From CAYUVH01 sp964448135 (GTDB taxonomy: Bacteria; Verrucomicrobiota; Verrucomicrobiia; Limisphaerales; UBA8199): a stretch of 64,000 nt of DNA. A program made the position numbers and the translations under genes. This document shows, piece after piece, positions 61,466-64,000 of this stretch (position 1 is the first letter of the stretch; every line of letters starts with the position of its first letter). The notes beneath the pieces were generated by a model that had not been told where the DNA came from, made no database searches, and saw nothing but the letters and a program-made list of their open reading frames with translations. The stretch spans positions 1-64,000 of the forward strand of contig CAYUVH010000039.1 of the NCBI GenBank assembly GCA_964448135.1, written 5' to 3'.

Positions 61466-62128
61466 TCACCCTGCCTTCCACCCGCCAAAAACCGCAAACC
61501 GGAACCACCGAAAAAAACACTCCACGTCCTGATACCCCGCCTCCTTCAACCAAACCAACTGCTCCTCCACAGTGTTACACCGGTCGTGCTTCATCCGCTC
61601 GACCGCGCCACTAATCTCCGCCTCCGAGCTTCCCAGCCTGCGCGCCCCGTCCAAATGCGTCGCCTCAAACAATCCCTGCAACCGCTCACTCGCAGCCTGC
61701 ACCTGTTCCGCGTTGATGAAAATCCCACCCGGCGTCAACACCCCCAAAATCCTCCGATACAAATCCCGCTTCTCTTCGTCCTTCAGATGATGAATGGCCA
61801 TTGCCGAGACCACCCCCTCGAACGGCCCCTTCGGCAGTACGTCCGTCAGCAATTGCACCACCAATTCCGGTTGAAACTTCGCCAGCCGTATTTCCGCGCG
61901 CTGAAGCATTTGCTCCGACTCATCCAGGAGAACGAGACGTCCCGGTCGCACGCGATCGCATATCACCCCGGATAGGATTCCCGTCCCCGCCCCGAGATCC
62001 AGGATCCGCGGCGACGACGAACAACTCCGCGCCACCAATTCCGCCGCCGTACCGTAAAACTCATCGAAGCACGGCACCAACCTCCGGCGCTCTACATCAT
62101 ACGTCGCCGCATTCCACACCTTGCTCAT
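61466..62128 (-). CDS. SAM-dependent methyltransferase (class I)
   Basis: The 220-residue protein has the SAM-binding motif I ILDLGAGTGILSGVI, the motif II acidic end RLVLLDESEQML, and a post-II VVSAMAIHHLKDEEKRDL. The overall plan is that of small-molecule methyltransferases of the UbiE/Tam type. The substrate is not identifiable. It lies downstream of the sugar-isomerase-like gene in the same direction, 27 nt apart, so probably in one operon. Confidence 0.88.
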   Translation of the reverse strand: MSKVWNAATYDVERRRLVPCFDEFYGTAAELVARSCSSSPRILDLGAGTGILSGVICDRVRPGRLVLLDESEQMLQRAEIRLAKFQPELVVQLLTDVLPKGPFEGVVSAMAIHHLKDEEKRDLYRRILGVLTPGGIFINAEQVQAASERLQGLFEATHLDGARRLGSSEAEISGAVERMKHDRCNTVEEQLVWLKEAGYQDVECFFRWFRFAVFGGWKAG

Positions 62129-62155
62129 GGCAGCATTCGAGAAAAGGAGACTTCT

Positions 62156-63511
62156 TCAAACAATCGTCATCTTCATGACCCTCGCGAAACGCTTCAACAG
62201 CGCCGCGTGATGCCCTTCGACGACCGCAACGTGATGCGGCATGCCCGCGTGACACAATTCCTCGAACCATTCGCCGGGGCTTTCCTTCATCCGCGCCAAT
62301 CCATTCGTCGCCATCAGATGCCGGCGCGGCTTGATCGTTTCGCCTTCCCGCGCAGTAAGGAAATACTTCCCGTCCAGCCGCCAGAATCGATAGACCGTGA
62401 TCGGCATCCCCGCCCGCAACGTCGCTTCGACCACGGCGGGCTTCTTCGTATTGAAATGTTTCGCCACTCGCGGACCGCCGGGCGTCCCGACGGCTTCGCA
62501 CATGGACATCGGCGCCGCCCCGCCGTGCCACAGCGTGATCGTGTCGCGATCATGCTCCAGCCAGTCCGTCAAATAGCAACGACCCAGCCCCAGGCTCTCG
62601 ACAATCCACGCGCCCAGGCTGCCATCCACATCACCTTCGATTCCAACCGCGCGTCCTTCGTCCGTCAGTCGGGCGATGCCCAGATAAGGCCATTGGCCTA
62701 GTGTGTTCGGCAACTCTGGCCACTCACGAATCGTCAACGTATCCAGGTTTTCCACGTCCATGAACGAACGCAGCGCCAGGTAAAGTCGCGAGGCGGTCGG
62801 CAGATCTTCGTCCTTGGTGTCCTTGTGTGGCAGGCCGAGCGCCTTGAACGCCGCCACGTCGGCCGCGATGGCATCGTCGCGCTGCTCGTTCGCAGCATTT
62901 GAAAAATCCACGAGCGTATAACTCTGAACCTGCGCGCCCAAACCCTGGTGCACCGAAAACGGATCGGCGCCCATGACAAAAAAGCCCGGCGCATGTCCCC
63001 CGATCATCCCCACCCGCACCGTTCGCAACCGCCGCACCGTCGCCGCCATCCGCACGGCCTCGCTGAAACGCTGCCGGGTCGCCGCATCGTCGGGGTCGCC
63101 GTAAACCAGTTCGAAACTGTGATGCATCTGGCGAAAGACGGACGCCCAACAGTGCGTGCCCACCAGAGAACACGAACTGATCATGTCACCATCCGGTTTT
63201 TCAGGAGTCCCCCATAAAATCACTGGATCAGGCCAGAGTTGCGCCAGCGTCGGCGCCAGCCTTCCGTCGCCCATGGTGGTTTGCAGCACCACAATGGCGT
63301 TGACCTTCTCCGCTTCGCAGGCGGCGACGGACTTGCGCATGGATGCATCATCCACGGCTTTCTCGACGGGCTCGAAGATTTCGAAGCCCGACTTCCCGAG
63401 CCACGCGCGCACACGCTCCTCGAGTCCTCGTCCCCATTCCATGTCGAAACCGGGCCGGCGTCGGCCTAGAAATAATACGCCCACTTTGAACCGTTGATCC
63501 GAGTGCTTCAT
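62156..63511 (-). CDS. L-fucose/L-arabinose isomerase-like protein
   Basis: A 451-residue protein of the fucose/arabinose isomerase superfamily. The N-terminal Rossmann-type domain has VGVLFLGRRRPGFDMEWGRG and NAIVVLQTTMGDGRLAPTLA. The C-terminal part has GIEGDVDGSLGAWIVESLGL and ITLWHGGAAPMSMCEAVGTP, then the family-typical FEELCHAGMPHHVAVVEGHH. In the isomerases conserved Glu, Asp and His residues bind Mn2+; E and D in GIEGDVDG and H in WHGG and GHH are candidates here. The ATG at 63511 is preferred to an upstream TTG. Isomerase activity is likely but its sugar is not known. Confidence 0.85.
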   Translation of the reverse strand: MKHSDQRFKVGVLFLGRRRPGFDMEWGRGLEERVRAWLGKSGFEIFEPVEKAVDDASMRKSVAACEAEKVNAIVVLQTTMGDGRLAPTLAQLWPDPVILWGTPEKPDGDMISSCSLVGTHCWASVFRQMHHSFELVYGDPDDAATRQRFSEAVRMAATVRRLRTVRVGMIGGHAPGFFVMGADPFSVHQGLGAQVQSYTLVDFSNAANEQRDDAIAADVAAFKALGLPHKDTKDEDLPTASRLYLALRSFMDVENLDTLTIREWPELPNTLGQWPYLGIARLTDEGRAVGIEGDVDGSLGAWIVESLGLGRCYLTDWLEHDRDTITLWHGGAAPMSMCEAVGTPGGPRVAKHFNTKKPAVVEATLRAGMPITVYRFWRLDGKYFLTAREGETIKPRRHLMATNGLARMKESPGEWFEELCHAGMPHHVAVVEGHHAALLKRFARVMKMTIV

Positions 63512-63576
63512 ATCTTTCAACTATGGTGTCGCTGCCCATGCCGCGTGTATCTCACCCGCGATTCCGAAGGCATACA

Positions 63577-63595
63577 TTATTTCATATCGAAATAA
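63577..63595. promoter_or_regulatory. Inverted repeat between the isomerase-like gene and glgB
   Basis: TTATTTC-ATATC-GAAATAA, 7-bp arms with a 5-nt centre, lies in the divergent gap, 66 nt from the isomerase ATG and 78 nt from glgB. It looks like a regulator site by form only. Confidence 0.35.
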
Positions 63596-63672
63596 AAGGC
63601 CGGTTACTCCAGGGGCGGTCGAAAAACAAGATTGAGGACAAGCGCCGTCGGGTCTGCTAGGTTGAGCGCAAC

Positions 63673-64000
63673 ATGGCTCTGACCCGCGACGACTTGCAAA
63701 GCCTCATGAAAGCACGGTGCCGCGCTCCGCACCAATTGCTGGGACTTCATCCCCTGCCCGATGGCAACGGAGTCGTCGGCCGTGCCCTCGTGCCTGGGGC
63801 GACGAAAGTGATGCTCCAGCCCTTGAACGGAGACCTGCCGGCGCTCTTCGAACTGCACCGGGTTCCGAACACGGACGTCTTTGAGGGCAGCTCCACGGAA
63901 ACAAAAGTAGTCTTTCCCTACGAATTGGCCATCACCGACCAGGCCGGCCAGGTGTATCGCGCCCGCGACCCCTATTCGTTCCTGCCGACGCTGGGGGAGG
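63673..64000 (+). CDS. glgB: 1,4-alpha-glucan branching enzyme, 5' part only
   Basis: The 109 residues to the window edge begin MALTRDDLQSLMKARCRAPH and contain LLGLHPLPDGNGVVGRALVP, then GATKVMLQPLNGDLPAL and YRARDPYSFLPTLGE. That is the N-terminal beta-sandwich (GlgB_N, CBM48-related) of glycogen branching enzyme, which introduces alpha-1,6 branches in glycogen. The catalytic domain lies beyond the window. Divergent from the isomerase-like gene. Confidence 0.9.
   Translation, partial: MALTRDDLQSLMKARCRAPHQLLGLHPLPDGNGVVGRALVPGATKVMLQPLNGDLPALFELHRVPNTDVFEGSSTETKVVFPYELAITDQAGQVYRARDPYSFLPTLGE

Overview
The window is about 64 kb of GC-rich bacterial chromosome and reads as Verrucomicrobiota, probably of the Pedosphaera/Limisphaerales kind. 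The basis is inference from gene content. There are very large secreted proteins built of Ig-like, LamG and carboxypeptidase-regulatory-like modules that end in a 'Y.L..STNL..W..L....RFY' module. There are Ser/Thr kinases with LamG-like C-termini, a two-copy TIGR03067-like protein, and several families of short palindromic repeats. No rRNA, tRNA, CRISPR array or transposase was seen.

Layout. 1-2.2 kb: start of a superoxide dismutase gene (leftward), then ilvN and ilvC with a strong terminator; the IlvC looks like the fungal Ilv5 type. 2.2-13.2 kb (leftward): a compact type II secretion/type IV pilus-like operon, gspE, a GspL/PilM-PilN fusion, a PilO-like gene and a secretin, followed by a 1344-residue exoprotein. 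13.6-16 kb: class V aminotransferase coupled to a sialidase-like secreted protein. 16.1-24 kb (leftward): seven-iron ferredoxin, a sarcosine-oxidase-like flavoenzyme, and a 2108-residue exoprotein that carries a lysyl-oxidase domain. 24.3-31 kb: HGSNAT/DUF5009-like membrane protein, intradiol dioxygenase-like protein, Tag glycosylase plus SGNH hydrolase, MFS transporter, and a DUF2071 gene behind an operator-like palindrome. 31-36.4 kb (leftward): a signalling cluster of pseudokinase, active kinase and FHA-GAF-adenylate cyclase.

36.5-49.9 kb is one long leftward ribosomal operon from rplB to rplQ: rplB rpsS rplV rpsC rplP rpmC rpsQ rplN rplX rplE rpsN rpsH rplF rplR rpsE rplO secY map infA rpmJ rpsM rpsK rpsD rpoA rplQ. 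A promoter can be seen before rplB and an intrinsic terminator after rplQ. rpsJ-rplC-rplD-rplW, rpmD and adk are absent from their usual places. S5 and S11 carry long low-complexity N-terminal extensions.

50-64 kb: a secreted M14 zinc carboxypeptidase, RNase R with repeat-derived termini, release factor 3, a small membrane protein, a DUF4097-like solenoid protein, a GNAT acetyltransferase, a TIGR03067-like protein, a methyltransferase, a fucose/arabinose-isomerase-like protein, and the 5' end of glgB. Palindromic and dispersed repeats are frequent in the intergenic DNA here and intrude into the ends of rnr.
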